Shown: piece after piece, positions 16,738-27,000 of the stretch | How positions within the stretch are numbered: position 1 is the stretch's first letter | Layout: every line of letters begins with the position of its first letter | Assembly: GCF_001642935.1 (NCBI RefSeq) | Contig: NZ_CP016761.1 | Location: forward strand, 2,294,001-2,358,000 | Direction of reading: 5' to 3' | Length of the DNA: 64,000 nt | Source of the DNA: Fictibacillus arsenicus | GTDB lineage: Bacteria; Bacillota; Bacilli; Bacillales; Fictibacillaceae | The notes under the pieces: generated by a model | What the model saw: the letters and a program-made list of their open reading frames with translations, nothing else | The model's database searches: none | Told to the model about the DNA's origin: nothing | Translations under genes and position numbers: made by a program

Positions 16738-18051
16738 TTAATCATTTTTCTTTCTTGCAAAAATTTTGATTGGTGTACCGACAAACCCGAATGTTTCACG
16801 AATTCTGTTCTCTAAAAACCTCTTATAAGAGAAGTGGAAAAGCTCAGGATCATTAACGAAAATAACAAATGTAGGCGGTTTAGAAGCTACTTGAGTTGCA
16901 TAGTTTATCTTTAACCGTTTTCCATTATCCATCGGTGCAGGATTCATCGCAACTGCATCCATGATAACCTCATTTAATATGTTCGTCTGAACTCTTAATG
17001 AATGGTTTTCGGCAACCTGATTAATCACCGGGAATAGATGATGAAGTCTCTGTTTCGTTAATGCAGATACGAAAACGATCGGTGCATAAGATAAGTAAAG
17101 GAAATGATCACGGATCTTCTGCTCGAATTTCTGCATCGTTTTATCATCTTTTTCGATGGCATCCCATTTATTCACTACAATAACGACCGCTTTTCCTGCT
17201 TCATGAGCAAAGCCAGCGACTTTTTTATCCTGCTCGATGATGCCTTCTTCTGCATCAATGACCATCAAGACGACATCTGAACGTTCAATCGCTTTCATAG
17301 CTCGCATAACGCTGTATTTTTCAGTAGTCTCGTATACTTTTCCGCGCTTGCGCATTCCAGCTGTATCGATAATTACATATTTTTGATCTTCCTTCTCAAA
17401 ACTGGAATCAATTGCATCACGAGTTGTACCTGCAATGTTGCTTACAATAACGCGTTCTTTTCCTAAAATTGCGTTTACTAAAGAGGATTTACCTACATTC
17501 GGTCTGCCGATTAATGAGAAATAAATCGTGTCATCGTCTTTTTCTTCTTCAACAGTTTCAGGAAAATGACTGACAACTTGATCCAGAAGATCTCCAAGTC
17601 CGATTCCATGAGTACCAGACACACCAATCGGTTCACCCATTCCTAGACTGTAAAATTCATATAACAATTCTTTTCTTTCCGGGTTATCAATTTTGTTCAC
17701 ACCTAAAACAACAGGCTTTTTTGAACGGAAAAGCATTTTGGCTACTTCTTCATCGGCTGCTGTAATTCCATTCATGCCATCTACTAAGAACAAGATAACA
17801 TCGGCTTCTTCAATAGCTAGTTCTGCTTGTTCCTTCATCTGGCTCATAAACGGTGCATCACTAATTTCTATTCCACCTGTATCGATCAAGTTAAATTCGG
17901 TATTCAGCCATTCGGCGGAACTATAGATACGGTCACGGGTAACACCTGGCATATCTTCTACAATGGATATGCGGTCACCGGCAATTCTGTTAAATATAGT
18001 AGATTTCCCTACATTTGGTCTTCCTACTATAGCTAAAACTGGTTTAGTCAT
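16738..18051 (-). CDS. der: Ribosome-assembly GTPase Der (EngA)
   Basis: Double GTPase needed for 50S maturation. 437 residues with two G domains, each with GRPNVGKS (residues 9 and about 183), DTGG/DTAGM and NKxD motifs, then a KH-like C-terminal domain. I start at [16 protein letters not shown], after AAGGGAAG; the upstream 13 codons lack a ribosome site. Confidence 0.97.
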   Translation of the reverse strand: MTKPVLAIVGRPNVGKSTIFNRIAGDRISIVEDMPGVTRDRIYSSAEWLNTEFNLIDTGGIEISDAPFMSQMKEQAELAIEEADVILFLVDGMNGITAADEEVAKMLFRSKKPVVLGVNKIDNPERKELLYEFYSLGMGEPIGVSGTHGIGLGDLLDQVVSHFPETVEEEKDDDTIYFSLIGRPNVGKSSLVNAILGKERVIVSNIAGTTRDAIDSSFEKEDQKYVIIDTAGMRKRGKVYETTEKYSVMRAMKAIERSDVVLMVIDAEEGIIEQDKKVAGFAHEAGKAVVIVVNKWDAIEKDDKTMQKFEQKIRDHFLYLSYAPIVFVSALTKQRLHHLFPVINQVAENHSLRVQTNILNEVIMDAVAMNPAPMDNGKRLKINYATQVASKPPTFVIFVNDPELFHFSYKRFLENRIRETFGFVGTPIKIFARKKND

Positions 18052-18199
18052 GTTTGACACTTCCCTTTTTTTCCTGATCAAATCAATCATTTCTTTATGA
18101 ATTCATCATTACTTTGTTAAATTACAATAAAATTAGACAAGTCCACTTATTTTAGCAAATTCTTGAGATCTTAGACAACTTAATAATAATAGGTTTCCA

Positions 18200-18802
18200 T
18201 CAAATCGGCTTTGCTGGATTAACCTTTTTATAAGAGACGCGCCTTAATTTTTTGAACATATCTACCAATATTACCATACAAAATAGAATCATTGTAGTGG
18301 AAGCAAGCAAATCCAATACAAACATCGAACCTATTTCTAAATATCCTGTAAGTCTTAAGATCAATAACTGATATAATGAATCTCCAATAAAAATACCGAT
18401 TAAGGGGACATAAAATAAATCAATATTTCTTTTTAAAATAAGAAACAGCATAGCTGCTAGAAAAATAATCAACAAATACTTTTTATCGATGAACAGTTTA
18501 GCGGGATCATACAGCGCAAAAATCTGAAGCATTACATAGCTTACTGCTATAATAAAACTTACTGCTAAATAATAGAGGAGCTCACCTGTACTGCGGATAA
18601 CATGAACAAGCCCTATGATTAAAAAGTAAGCAAAAGCTGCGTTAATTGTACCCAATGAAAATGAAATATCATAACCAGACAATATTATGCCTGGAAGCAA
18701 AATGAAAATCACTGTATTTCTGAATTGATTTTTTTCAAATAAGAAGGTTGTTACGACCCAGCCGATCCACATGAACCAATAAAAAAGTATGCCATCATTC
18801 AT
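18200..18802 (-). CDS. yphA: YphA-like membrane protein
   Basis: 200 residues with about six hydrophobic segments and no catalytic motif. Length and place (upstream of der, downstream of ypfD) match B. subtilis YphA. The ATG at 18802 follows GAGGTGAAATTC; the alternative GTG lies inside the ribosome site. Function unknown. Confidence 0.8.
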   Translation of the reverse strand: MNDGILFYWFMWIGWVVTTFLFEKNQFRNTVIFILLPGIILSGYDISFSLGTINAAFAYFLIIGLVHVIRSTGELLYYLAVSFIIAVSYVMLQIFALYDPAKLFIDKKYLLIIFLAAMLFLILKRNIDLFYVPLIGIFIGDSLYQLLILRLTGYLEIGSMFVLDLLASTTMILFCMVILVDMFKKLRRVSYKKVNPAKPI

Positions 18803-18849
18803 GAATTTCACCTCGATAGCATTATGCCACTTTCCTCACCCGCTTAACC

Positions 18850-18877
18850 TCTATAAAGAAAACTTGACTGACGTCAA
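18850..18877 (-). promoter_or_regulatory. Probable sigma-A promoter of yphA with palindromic -35 region
   Basis: Minus strand TTGACG and TATAGA with a 16-nt spacer. The -35 lies inside a perfect inverted repeat, CTTGAC-TGAC-GTCAAG (18863-18878). Confidence 0.5.
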
Positions 18878-18975
18878 GCCTTTCTTGTCAGCCATAGTAG
18901 CGCTTATACTATCCACATAAACTTGTTGCCACATCGAAAATCATCGTGCTAACAAGTTATACTTTCTGAAAGTGT

Positions 18976-19009
18976 AAAAAAAGCCCCCGATTAAAATCGG
19001 GAGCTTTCA
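18976..19009 (-). terminator. ypfD terminator
   Basis: AGCTCCCGATTTTAATCGGGGGCT followed by T-run on the minus strand, next to the ypfD stop. Confidence 0.9.
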
Positions 19010-19016
19010 AATAAAA

Positions 19017-20156
19017 TTACTTGTACCCTTTTAGCTGGTCACCAATCATCTCAGCTAACGAAAAACCTTTTTCTTCTTTTGGAAGGTTTTGTTTAAGGTT
19101 TTCTTTTTCTTTTTCATCTTGAACAGCTTTCATACTTAAGCTCATTCTTTTTTCTTTGCTGTTGACATCAAGCACTTTAACAGATACTTGCTGTCCTTCT
19201 TTAACAACTTCACTCGGGTTTCCGATATGGCGGTTTGCCATCTCTGAAATGTGCACGAGCCCTTCAATCCCAGGTGCCACTTCAACAAATGCACCAAAAG
19301 CAACGATTCGTTTCACTGTACCTTCAATGACACTTCCAGGTGTAATAGAAGAACTAGCTTCTTCCCACGGTCCAGGCTGTGTTTCTTTAATTGAAAGCGA
19401 AATTCTGTCATTATCGCGGTCTACAGAAAGTACTTTTACTTTAACTGTTTGACCTTCGCTTAATACTTCTGAAGGGTTATCTACACGATTATGAGAAAGC
19501 TGTGATACATGGACTAATCCGTCGACTCCGCCAATATCCACAAAGGCGCCAAAGTCCGTTAGACGCTGAACTTTACCTTCAATGATTTCTCCTGGAGCTA
19601 GGCTGTCTAAGATCTCTTGCTTTCTTCCCGCTTCTTCCTCTTCAGTTACAGCACGGTGTGATAATATTACACGCCCTTTTTCAGTATCAAGCTCCACAAT
19701 TTTAACCGAAAGCTTCTTACTTTTGTAATCTGAAAAGTCTTCTACAAAATGAGATTCAACCATTGAAGCAGGAATAAATGCACGTACCCCTAAATCTACA
19801 ACGAGTCCGCCTTTTACTACATCGTGAACTGTAACTTCAAACGATTCTTTCGCGTCGTATTTTTCTTGTAGCTCTGACCAGGATTTTTCACTGTCTACCG
19901 CTTTTTTAGATACAAGTAGCTTGTCCTCTGTATGAGAAAGCACTTTAACAGTGATTTGATCTCCTTCATTTAACACATCACTTACCTTTTCAATAAAAAG
20001 ACTCGAAACCTCATTAATTGGTAAAAATGCGTCTTGTTTAGCGCTGATATCAACTAACGCGTGTTTGTCTTCTACTTTCAAAACCGTACCTTTAACGATT
20101 TCGCCTGATTCAGCTTGGGTAGCATTTGTTAAACTCGTGCTCATTTCCTCTGTCAT
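19017..20156 (-). CDS. ypfD: Ribosomal protein S1 homologue with four S1 domains
   Basis: 379 residues, four S1 RNA-binding repeats: about 15-85, 100-170, 185-255 and 270-342, the last two with the clear GxVxRxxxFGAFVxxxxGxxGLVHxSxx pattern. It is shorter than E. coli S1 (six domains), as in other Bacilli. The start MTEEMS matches B. subtilis YpfD and follows AGGAGG. The C-terminal tail is charged. Confidence 0.95.
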   Translation of the reverse strand: MTEEMSTSLTNATQAESGEIVKGTVLKVEDKHALVDISAKQDAFLPINEVSSLFIEKVSDVLNEGDQITVKVLSHTEDKLLVSKKAVDSEKSWSELQEKYDAKESFEVTVHDVVKGGLVVDLGVRAFIPASMVESHFVEDFSDYKSKKLSVKIVELDTEKGRVILSHRAVTEEEEAGRKQEILDSLAPGEIIEGKVQRLTDFGAFVDIGGVDGLVHVSQLSHNRVDNPSEVLSEGQTVKVKVLSVDRDNDRISLSIKETQPGPWEEASSSITPGSVIEGTVKRIVAFGAFVEVAPGIEGLVHISEMANRHIGNPSEVVKEGQQVSVKVLDVNSKEKRMSLSMKAVQDEKEKENLKQNLPKEEKGFSLAEMIGDQLKGYK

Positions 20157-20237
20157 GTTCGTGGCCTCCTCAAAAAATTAAAAAATAATTTATTGAACTT
20201 TCGCTTTGAAAGAACATTAACATTGTAAAGAACAAAC

Positions 20238-20819
20238 CTATTCGTTATCTTTTTTCAATTGTGCTATATGTTTCATTATAAGCTCTGTAGCTTCTTTAGC
20301 GGAAGCTTTTTGCTCGCGTAAATGTGTGAAGTCTATCGGCTTGCCAAAGATAATTTTTAAGCTTTTGCCCTTTTTATACTGGCCTACTATTGCACAAGGG
20401 ACGATATGTGCTTCGGATTTAAGTGCAAAGAACCCTGCACCTGCCAAACCCTCACCGATCTCACCTGTTTTGCTTCTTGTCCCTTCAGGAAAGAGGCCTA
20501 CTACCTTTCCTTCTTTTAAAAGGTTCATGCCTGTTTTTAAAGCCGTCTTATCGCTCATTCCTCTTTTTACAGGAAACGCATTAATTTTTGGCATTATATG
20601 TTTTAATACTGGGACCGAAAAGAGTTCTGCTTTTGCCATGAAGTGAACTTCCCTTGGTGAAGCAACTCCAACAAGTGGAGGGTCATAGTTGTGAATATGA
20701 TTTGTACACAGCAAAACCCCGCCAGCATCCGGCATATTTTCTGCCCCGATTATTTCAGGTTTAAAAGAACTATTAAAATAAGTACCGCAAAGCCATTTTC
20801 CGAAAGAATAAAGCTTCAT
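20238..20819 (-). CDS. plsC: 1-acyl-sn-glycerol-3-phosphate acyltransferase
   Basis: Acylates lysophosphatidic acid to phosphatidic acid. 193 residues with the acyltransferase motifs CTNHIHNYDPP (HxxxxD), KRG, and LFPEGTRSKTG. I start at MKLYSFG (20819). It abuts cmk, whose stop is 2 nt away, so the two are probably co-transcribed. Confidence 0.92.
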   Translation of the reverse strand: MKLYSFGKWLCGTYFNSSFKPEIIGAENMPDAGGVLLCTNHIHNYDPPLVGVASPREVHFMAKAELFSVPVLKHIMPKINAFPVKRGMSDKTALKTGMNLLKEGKVVGLFPEGTRSKTGEIGEGLAGAGFFALKSEAHIVPCAIVGQYKKGKSLKIIFGKPIDFTHLREQKASAKEATELIMKHIAQLKKDNE

Positions 20820-20820
20820 A

Positions 20821-21495
20821 TTAACGTGCCCTTTCCTCTGCAAAATTAAGAATGCTTGAGACTACTTCTTCGATGGTCATGCTCGTTGTATCTAGTTCAA
20901 TAGCATCTTCTGCTTTTCTTAATGGAGCAGCTTCTCTTTCGCTGTCTCTTTTGTCTCGAAGTGAAATTTCACTTTTTAACAATTCAAAATCTGCCGGGAA
21001 TCCTTTTGCAAGATTTTCTTCATATCTTCTGCGAGCGCGTTCATCTACTGACGCGATCAAGAAGATTTTCAGTTCAGCATTAGGCATCACATGTGTACCG
21101 ATATCCCGGCCATCCATTACTACTCCGCCTGATTCAGCAAGCTGCTGCTGTCTTTTCACCATTTCAATCCGTACTTCTTTTTGCCGGGCAACAAAAGAAA
21201 CATTATTTGTTACTTCTGCTGACCTGATTGCTTCTGATACGTCTTTTCCATCAAGATATACAGCTTGACCTGTTTCTGTCTTCACCAATTCGATCTGTGT
21301 TGTTTGAAGAACTGATTCAAGAGCGATTCCATCATTTAAATCTGCCCCTAAGGAAAGAGCTTTATAAGTTAATGCCCTGTACATGGCACCAGTGTCAATA
21401 TAAATAAAAGAAAGGCGCTCAGCTACTTGCTTTGCTACCGTACTTTTTCCTGCACCCGCAGGGCCATCAATGGCAATCGATAATAATTTTTTCAT
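20821..21495 (-). CDS. cmk: Cytidylate kinase
   Basis: Phosphorylates CMP/dCMP. The 224 residues equal B. subtilis Cmk, with P-loop [34 protein letters not shown] and [10 protein letters not shown] start at [12 protein letters not shown], 4 nt after AGGAGGA; the longer frame upstream runs through a hairpin. Confidence 0.97.
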   Translation of the reverse strand: MKKLLSIAIDGPAGAGKSTVAKQVAERLSFIYIDTGAMYRALTYKALSLGADLNDGIALESVLQTTQIELVKTETGQAVYLDGKDVSEAIRSAEVTNNVSFVARQKEVRIEMVKRQQQLAESGGVVMDGRDIGTHVMPNAELKIFLIASVDERARRRYEENLAKGFPADFELLKSEISLRDKRDSEREAAPLRKAEDAIELDTTSMTIEEVVSSILNFAEERAR

Positions 21496-21626
21496 GTTTC
21501 CTCCTACCCCATACCTATGACAATGCATACATAGCAATAAAAGCAGGTAAACTTCCCCCTGCTTTTTTCTGTACATAATCTGAAAATGACAGATTAATTC
21601 TATATCTATCTTATCACAATTCTTGC

Positions 21627-21812
21627 TTAACGGTCTATCGTTTCCAAAGCAGGTTCTCTTTCACCTTTTATGACACCTTCATAATAAATGCTTTTATTCG
21701 TATACATTTTAAACGAAGGGATTTCTAAAAAAACTTGTGCGATCAATAATAATATAAAATGAACGATAGCAAGCTGAATTAATAACCTGTCTAACCTTTT
21801 AATCTTAGTCAC
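21627..21812 (-). CDS. ypfB: YpfB-like small membrane protein
   Basis: 61 residues with one N-terminal membrane helix ([20 protein letters not shown]) and a short soluble tail containing YYEGVIKGE. Place between ypfA and cmk matches B. subtilis ypfB (DUF5359). A hairpin (TTCGGGGAATACTACTCCCGAA) lies just before its ribosome site. Confidence 0.75.
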   Translation of the reverse strand: MTKIKRLDRLLIQLAIVHFILLLIAQVFLEIPSFKMYTNKSIYYEGVIKGEREPALETIDR

Positions 21813-21854
21813 CTTCTTTTCGGGAGTAGTATTCCCCGAAAAAAGATAGCTATT

Positions 21855-22517
21855 CTAAATAGTTGTTTCCTTTTTTTTCATTAAAAGCTGCTGTTCAAAA
21901 CAAAATCTTATAATATGCTGTCTTGATTTTTGATCAATTGATTCGAACTGGAGCGGTGCCCTTTGTCTATCCTTCGCATGTCCATCTAAGATCCTCAATA
22001 CTTTACATTGAAGATCCAGGTAAATTTTCTCACCTGATTGCATTGGAAGAACAGTTAAACATTCCAGCATATCTCCTTTTGACACATTATGTTTTACCGG
22101 AAGAGATAAAAGCATTCCCCCAGCACTAAGGTCAAGCACCACAGAATTAAATGGAGGGTATGAATCATCCACATTGCTCACCGCTGTATCCAATAAGGTT
22201 TCTACCCGGACAAACTCTCTTCGCTGTATCTTATGTATCTCTTCCTCTTTGGGAGAGGCAATTATTAATACTGGTATCTTCTCAATCTTCCTGCCCAGCA
22301 GTTCTGTGCGAAATGTAAAAACATTCTTTTCCTTATCCACAAATGATGCTTTAAACTGCGTGCCATCAAAAAAATATTCTGTACGATTTGTTATTTCATT
22401 ACTTGGATAATCGATATAAATCCGATCATCTTTCACTTCACAAATCTTGCACCTGTATTTATCCTTTTTATCTGAAAATAACGGTTGCAAATATAACGGT
22501 TCCCCAACAGCAATCAT
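21855..22517 (-). CDS. ypfA: PilZ-domain c-di-GMP receptor (YpfA/MotI/DgrA)
   Basis: 220 residues: N-terminal YcgR-like domain, then PilZ at about 100-205 with the c-di-GMP-binding RREFVRVE and DLSAGGM motifs. In B. subtilis YpfA (MotI) binds c-di-GMP and inhibits the flagellar motor stator. The same role is likely here. Start MIAVGEPL follows GGGGGAAG. Confidence 0.9.
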   Translation of the reverse strand: MIAVGEPLYLQPLFSDKKDKYRCKICEVKDDRIYIDYPSNEITNRTEYFFDGTQFKASFVDKEKNVFTFRTELLGRKIEKIPVLIIASPKEEEIHKIQRREFVRVETLLDTAVSNVDDSYPPFNSVVLDLSAGGMLLSLPVKHNVSKGDMLECLTVLPMQSGEKIYLDLQCKVLRILDGHAKDRQRAPLQFESIDQKSRQHIIRFCFEQQLLMKKKETTI

Positions 22518-22572
22518 AAAATCTTCCCCCAAAATTGCGTTTCATTAGCCTTTCCCTTATTATGACAGTTAT

Positions 22573-22612
22573 TAAAAAAAAGAAAAAGCAAAATTTCAAA
22601 AAGCGAAATTTT
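22573..22612 (-). terminator. Terminator downstream of ypeB and repeat copy C
   Basis: GCAAAATTTC/GAAATTTTGC stem with T-rich tail on the minus strand. The repeat at 22633-22843 lies between the ypeB stop and this terminator and so would be part of the sleB-ypeB transcript. Confidence 0.75.
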
Positions 22613-22632
22613 GCTTCTTTTATTTGGATCAT

Positions 22633-22843
22633 TTCTAAAAGATTGTTGCTTTATCATTTATTTGTAGTTTCTTCTTGCCAAGTTGATTGGAGCGGAAGGT
22701 GCGAGAATCCTGCGGGATCAGCGGACAGGTGAGACTCCTAAGGGCGCAAAGCGCGAAGAGGCTCACCGCACGCCCCGCGGAAAGCGAGCACCTGTAGCGG
22801 AAATCAACCACTTCAAATTGAAACAAAGTTTACGAAAACAGCC
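22633..22843 (+). repeat. Dispersed structured repeat, copy C (short type)
   Basis: Outer arms TTTCTAAAAGATTGTTGC and a CAAAGTTTACGAAAACAGCC end; inner ends AGTTGATTGGAGCGGAAGGTGC and GCACCTGTAGCGGAAATCAAC. The inner hairpin pairs GGTGAG/CTCACC and GCGC/GCGC around AAA. Confidence 0.88.
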
Positions 22844-22849
22844 TTTTAT

Positions 22850-24199
22850 TTAGATCTCATTATAAGAAGGTTCTGCTTCTTTCAGCTTTTTAACTTCTTC
22901 TTCGTTTCCATTCTCTGCATTGATGAAAACTTGATAGGTTTCATTTCCAAGTACCCCTAGGAATTCATAGCAGAAAACCTCTTCATTAATATCATTTCTT
23001 ATCAATGCTTTGCTTACTTCTTTTACTTCAAACTTCGGATTCAGATTTGTTCTTGCTTCTTTCTCCGTAATTTTGAATTCTGGAATTCGTCTATCCTGAT
23101 GAGCCAACAGGAAGTCAGTCCCTTCATAACCCATAATATCACCGTTATCGAGGGCGACTTTTACAGTAACCACTTCTGGATAGATTCGCACATCGTCTTC
23201 AAGCCTTGCATAGGTGAATACAGCAATATTGTCATATTGATCACTCGATACCATTTCCATCTTGCTCTCCATGTGCTTTTTTAAGAAGTCTTCAGCCTGG
23301 AACATGGCATCATTCAGTGATATTTTCGGCTTGCCTACACTGCGGTCATAGAGCACGTAAAGCGGGTAACCGCCTTTCTGTGTAATGTCCATATAAGTTG
23401 TACCTTTAGTATCTGGGTTGTAAAGTGTCAGTGAATAAGCATCGTATTTCGCATCTTTACCTGATTTTTCAACTGTTATCTTTACGTTTTTCTTAAGATC
23501 GAAAAACTCGATAGCAATCTTTTTAGCATCTTCTTTCGTAATCTTTTTCCCTTTTAACTGACTTAGATCACGGTTTTTCATCTTCATCATGTTAGATACT
23601 TCAGAACCGAAATTCACTTCTGAATATCCTTCAACATTCTTATCTACTGTTTTAAAACCATCGATTATCGTATTATCTTCCTGCGTTTTATTTGTTGCTA
23701 ACGCCATCTCTACATCCATCCAGCGGAGATTGTTCTTTTGAGCCAATGATTCTGTTCTGCGCAGTTCATTCTGAATTTCTGTTGCGTTAGCGTACAAGTC
23801 CTTCAAAGTCTTATATTCTTTATCAGATAATGGATTTTTATCTAAATCTCGAACTGCTGTTCTGTAACTGAATTCTCCCATTTTAGCTAAGAATTCTTCT
23901 GTTTTATTAAAAGGAAGCAGCGCTAATGGGAGCTGTCCTACATCATTATTAGCTTCAGATGTTAATCTCCAAACTTGAGCTAATGCAGGTGAAAGCTGGT
24001 TTCTGGAGTTCATAGCCAGCGTTTCTCCAATCTTGTCGTGAAGTGCATCAACATGGAAGTTCAGATCATGGAAAGCCCGCTGATAGTTATTTTCCGCCTG
24101 CAGAAGAACAGCATTCTTTTCTTGGTGCTCTGTATAGCCCCAATATCCTGTCCCTGCTACAGCAACGAACAACAGTGCAATAAGGATTGTGCGTATCAT
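22850..24199 (-). CDS. ypeB: Germination protein YpeB
   Basis: 449 residues: N-terminal membrane anchor (ILIALLFVAVAGTGYW), a long helical region, then PepSY-type repeats in the C-terminal half. In B. subtilis YpeB is needed to keep SleB in the dormant spore. It lies 18 nt downstream of sleB, as in other spore formers. Confidence 0.95.
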   Translation of the reverse strand: MIRTILIALLFVAVAGTGYWGYTEHQEKNAVLLQAENNYQRAFHDLNFHVDALHDKIGETLAMNSRNQLSPALAQVWRLTSEANNDVGQLPLALLPFNKTEEFLAKMGEFSYRTAVRDLDKNPLSDKEYKTLKDLYANATEIQNELRRTESLAQKNNLRWMDVEMALATNKTQEDNTIIDGFKTVDKNVEGYSEVNFGSEVSNMMKMKNRDLSQLKGKKITKEDAKKIAIEFFDLKKNVKITVEKSGKDAKYDAYSLTLYNPDTKGTTYMDITQKGGYPLYVLYDRSVGKPKISLNDAMFQAEDFLKKHMESKMEMVSSDQYDNIAVFTYARLEDDVRIYPEVVTVKVALDNGDIMGYEGTDFLLAHQDRRIPEFKITEKEARTNLNPKFEVKEVSKALIRNDINEEVFCYEFLGVLGNETYQVFINAENGNEEEVKKLKEAEPSYNEI

Positions 24200-24217
24200 T
24201 ATATGTTCACCCCTTTA

Positions 24218-25090
24218 TTAGTTACAAAAAATGTGCTTTCCGATTTTCTTGATTTGAGGACGTCCCCAGATCCAGCCTGAAGTTGCTGTATCAGGGTTAA
24301 AGTAATATATGGCTTCACCCGTTGGATCCCAACCATTTAATGCATCCATAACAGCTTTTTTCGCCTGCTTATTCGGGGTTAAGTAAATCTGTCCGTCCGC
24401 AACTGCCGTAAAAGCACCTGGTTCAAATATTACACCTGAGACTGTTTTAGGAAATTGAGAATCCTCCACACGGTTAATAATTACGGCAGCAACTGCTACC
24501 TGTCCGATATAAGGCTCGCCCCTTGCTTCACCGTATACAGCATTGGCCATCAAACTAATATCATTCTGTGAGTATCCATCTGGAATATTTTTCGCAGGTT
24601 TTACTTGTGCCGGCTTAGCTGTAGCTTTTCCTCCGCCCGCTCCGCCTTGTGCAGTGCCTTTTTTAGCTGCTCCGCCTTTAGCACCTCCGCTTTTCGTCTG
24701 TTTGCTCTTTGGAACTCCTCCATAGTATGAAAATTTATTTCCTGAATTAATTTGCTTTGTCACCCAGGCTTTGTCATACTTTGAAGCTTTCACAAGTTTT
24801 TGCTTTGCTTTAGCTCCCGCTAAGCCGTCTATATCCATACCAAATTCATATTGAAAGTTTCGTAATGCCCAATAGGTTCTCCATCCAAAAACACCGTCAA
24901 TGTTTCCTGTGTAAAAGCCTAGATATTGAAGACGGGATTGAAGTTCTACTACATCGTCTCCAGTTGCTCCTTTTTGTATGACTTGGTTCGAAAACGCATG
25001 TGCATTGTTTTGACCAAATCCAGCAAATAACCCAAAACAAAGGGCGATTGCAAAAAATGCTCCCTTTATGTAAGCTGAATTTCTTTTCAT
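24218..25090 (-). CDS. sleB: Spore cortex-lytic enzyme SleB
   Basis: Lytic transglycosylase that degrades cortex during germination. From MKRNSAYIKG (25090): signal peptide ending AHA, a peptidoglycan-binding domain (about 35-100, two LQxxLxxLGF-type repeats), a linker unusually rich in Gly, Ala and Lys (about 125-165), then the catalytic SleB domain with YGEARGEPYIGQVAVAAVI near residue 185. AGGAGG is 11 nt before the start. Confidence 0.96.
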   Translation of the reverse strand: MKRNSAYIKGAFFAIALCFGLFAGFGQNNAHAFSNQVIQKGATGDDVVELQSRLQYLGFYTGNIDGVFGWRTYWALRNFQYEFGMDIDGLAGAKAKQKLVKASKYDKAWVTKQINSGNKFSYYGGVPKSKQTKSGGAKGGAAKKGTAQGGAGGGKATAKPAQVKPAKNIPDGYSQNDISLMANAVYGEARGEPYIGQVAVAAVIINRVEDSQFPKTVSGVIFEPGAFTAVADGQIYLTPNKQAKKAVMDALNGWDPTGEAIYYFNPDTATSGWIWGRPQIKKIGKHIFCN

Positions 25091-25139
25091 GAGAAAGTTA
25101 GCCTCCTGTAATTTTAATCTCCATTTCTTGTTATACATG

Positions 25140-25169
25140 TATCATTTGTAATCCGGTTTTTTTTATTCA
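25140..25169 (-). promoter_or_regulatory. Candidate sigma-G promoter of sleB
   Basis: Minus strand TGAATA, 17-nt spacer, AATGATA, about 50 nt before sleB. This is a good match to the sigma-G pattern (TGnATA / CATnnTA). sleB-ypeB is sigma-G dependent in B. subtilis. Confidence 0.6.
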
Positions 25170-25197
25170 ATTTCAAAGTCTCATTGTAGAAGAAAAC

Positions 25198-25226
25198 AAA
25201 AAAAAGACCGGTTAAATACCAGTCTT
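25198..25226 (-). terminator. prsW terminator overlapping its stop codon
   Basis: AAGACTGGTATTTAACCGGTCTT plus eight T. The left stem arm is the last codons of prsW and the stop sits in the loop. Confidence 0.85.
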
Positions 25227-25892
25227 AGCATCTGCGTTTCGATATGGATTTAATGATGAATTAGCAATCCTTACTTTTCTTAAGGCGAACCACCATAAGA
25301 AAATCATGAACGGGAACATATAGAAGAAGATATACTTGGTGCTTGATAGAAGCAAGAAATTAAATGTTCCATGAAGAAGAACAGGGATTATTAGTGAAAG
25401 ACTTAAATAAATGACTTGTTTCTTTCCGGATGAAAATTTCCCTTTCCCTAGATAAAAGCCCATGATAACACCAAACAATGCGTGCCCACTTACTGGAAGA
25501 AGGGCACGGATCAATGCTTCTTCGATCCCGAACGTATACAGATAAAAAATGTTTTCCAATGATGCAAAGCCGAGTGATAATGCAGTTGCATATACAATTC
25601 CATCATATGGTTCATTAAATTCTTCATGAAGGTACGCACCATAAAAAACTAAGAACCACTTTAAAAATTCCTCAAGAGCTCCGCTGACTAAAAAGGCATC
25701 AGCAAATAAAGGAACGTTCATCTCTTCCTTAAATCCAAATTGCAGGACCGTTACAGGAAATACGAGAAGAACTCCAAATATATAGACCTTTACTACTAAC
25801 GATAAAGGTTCAGTTTCATATTTATCCTTAAGGTAAAAAAATGATAATAGAGCAATAGCCGGAGCCACCGCTGCAGAAATTACAGCTAGCAT
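25212..25892 (-). CDS. prsW: Intramembrane protease PrsW
   Basis: 226-residue polytopic membrane protease. It shows the family's three motifs: EEFLKWF near residue 73 (two Glu), HALFGVIMGF near residue 135 and HGTFNFLLL near residue 175. In B. subtilis PrsW makes the site-1 cut in anti-sigma-W RsiW. Divergent from the asparaginase gene. Confidence 0.92.
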   Translation of the reverse strand: MLAVISAAVAPAIALLSFFYLKDKYETEPLSLVVKVYIFGVLLVFPVTVLQFGFKEEMNVPLFADAFLVSGALEEFLKWFLVFYGAYLHEEFNEPYDGIVYATALSLGFASLENIFYLYTFGIEEALIRALLPVSGHALFGVIMGFYLGKGKFSSGKKQVIYLSLSLIIPVLLHGTFNFLLLSSTKYIFFYMFPFMIFLWWFALRKVRIANSSLNPYRNADAKTGI

Positions 25893-25983
25893 GTCCTGCC
25901 TCTTTTCTACTGTTTTTTTCTATCGTAACATGATATTTTAAGAAGTGGAATAGAGAACAATAAGAACAAGGAGGGCGGCAATA

Positions 25984-26952
25984 TTGAAAAAAATATTATT
26001 GATTCATACAGGCGGAACAATAGCAATGGAAGAGAATAAGAACACAGGCGGTGTCAATACGAAAGAGACACATCCACTTGAAGCCACAATCTCAGAACTG
26101 TCTGATATAGCCGAAATCGTGGTAAAGAACTACGTTAACCTGCCTTCTCCTCATATTACCCCTTTTCACATGCTTGAACTTGCTTCGTTTATTAAGGAGC
26201 AGACAGAAGCAGATCGATATGATGGGCTAGTAATCACACATGGTACAGATACTTTGGAAGAGACAGCTTACGTTCTTGACCTGATTTTAGAAACTCCGAT
26301 TCCTGTCATCGTTACTGGGGCAATGAGATCCAGCAACGAACACGGCTCTGATGGACCTTATAATCTCATTTCGTCTGTAAGAGTTGCCTGCGAGCATCAA
26401 TCATTAGGCAAAGGTGTTCTGGTCGTATTTAATGATGAAATCCACGCTGCTAAAAACGTGACAAAGACGCATACAAGCAACATCGCTACTTTTCAAAGCC
26501 CGCAGTATGGACCAATTGGAATCGTTACAAAAAGAGGAGTACTCTTTCATCATACCCCTCTCCGTTCAAGCCAGTTTCAAGTAAAACATTTTTCTAAAAA
26601 CGTCATATTATTAAAAGCTTATGCAGGAATGGATGGAGAATTGATAAATGCTGCATCAAAATCTGCTGACGGTGTTGTGATCGAAGCACTCGGGCAGGGT
26701 AATTTGCCTCCTGCTACTGTTCCCGCAATTAAAGAGCTTATCTCACGGCAGATACCTGTTGTACTCGTTTCCAGATGCTTCAATGGAATTGCACAGGACA
26801 TTTATTCCTATGAAGGCGGCGGCAAACATTTGAAAGAGCTCGGTGTCATCTTTTCTAATGGTTTGAACGGACAAAAAGCTCGTCTTAAACTTATGATCGC
26901 ACTGGAAATTACTAATTCTGCTGAAAAGCTGCAGCAGCTGTTTCTTGAGTAA
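25984..26952 (+). CDS. ansA: Type I L-asparaginase
   Basis: 322 residues, hydrolyses asparagine to aspartate and ammonia. First catalytic threonine in IHTGGTIAM, second in ITHGTDTLEETA near residue 87. There is no signal peptide, so it is cytoplasmic. The start is TTG, 9 nt after AAGGAGGG. One of few plus-strand genes, ending at a terminator shared with ypdA. Confidence 0.93.
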   Translation: MKKILLIHTGGTIAMEENKNTGGVNTKETHPLEATISELSDIAEIVVKNYVNLPSPHITPFHMLELASFIKEQTEADRYDGLVITHGTDTLEETAYVLDLILETPIPVIVTGAMRSSNEHGSDGPYNLISSVRVACEHQSLGKGVLVVFNDEIHAAKNVTKTHTSNIATFQSPQYGPIGIVTKRGVLFHHTPLRSSQFQVKHFSKNVILLKAYAGMDGELINAASKSADGVVIEALGQGNLPPATVPAIKELISRQIPVVLVSRCFNGIAQDIYSYEGGGKHLKELGVIFSNGLNGQKARLKLMIALEITNSAEKLQQLFLE

Positions 26953-26960
26953 TTAATGAT

Positions 26961-27000
26961 AAAAAAGCCGAAATCCAAATGGATTATCGGCTTTTTTCTC
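26961..27000. terminator. Bidirectional terminator between ansA and ypdA
   Basis: AAAAAAGCCGA..TCGGCTTTTTT stem with T-runs on either strand, between convergent genes. Confidence 0.85.
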
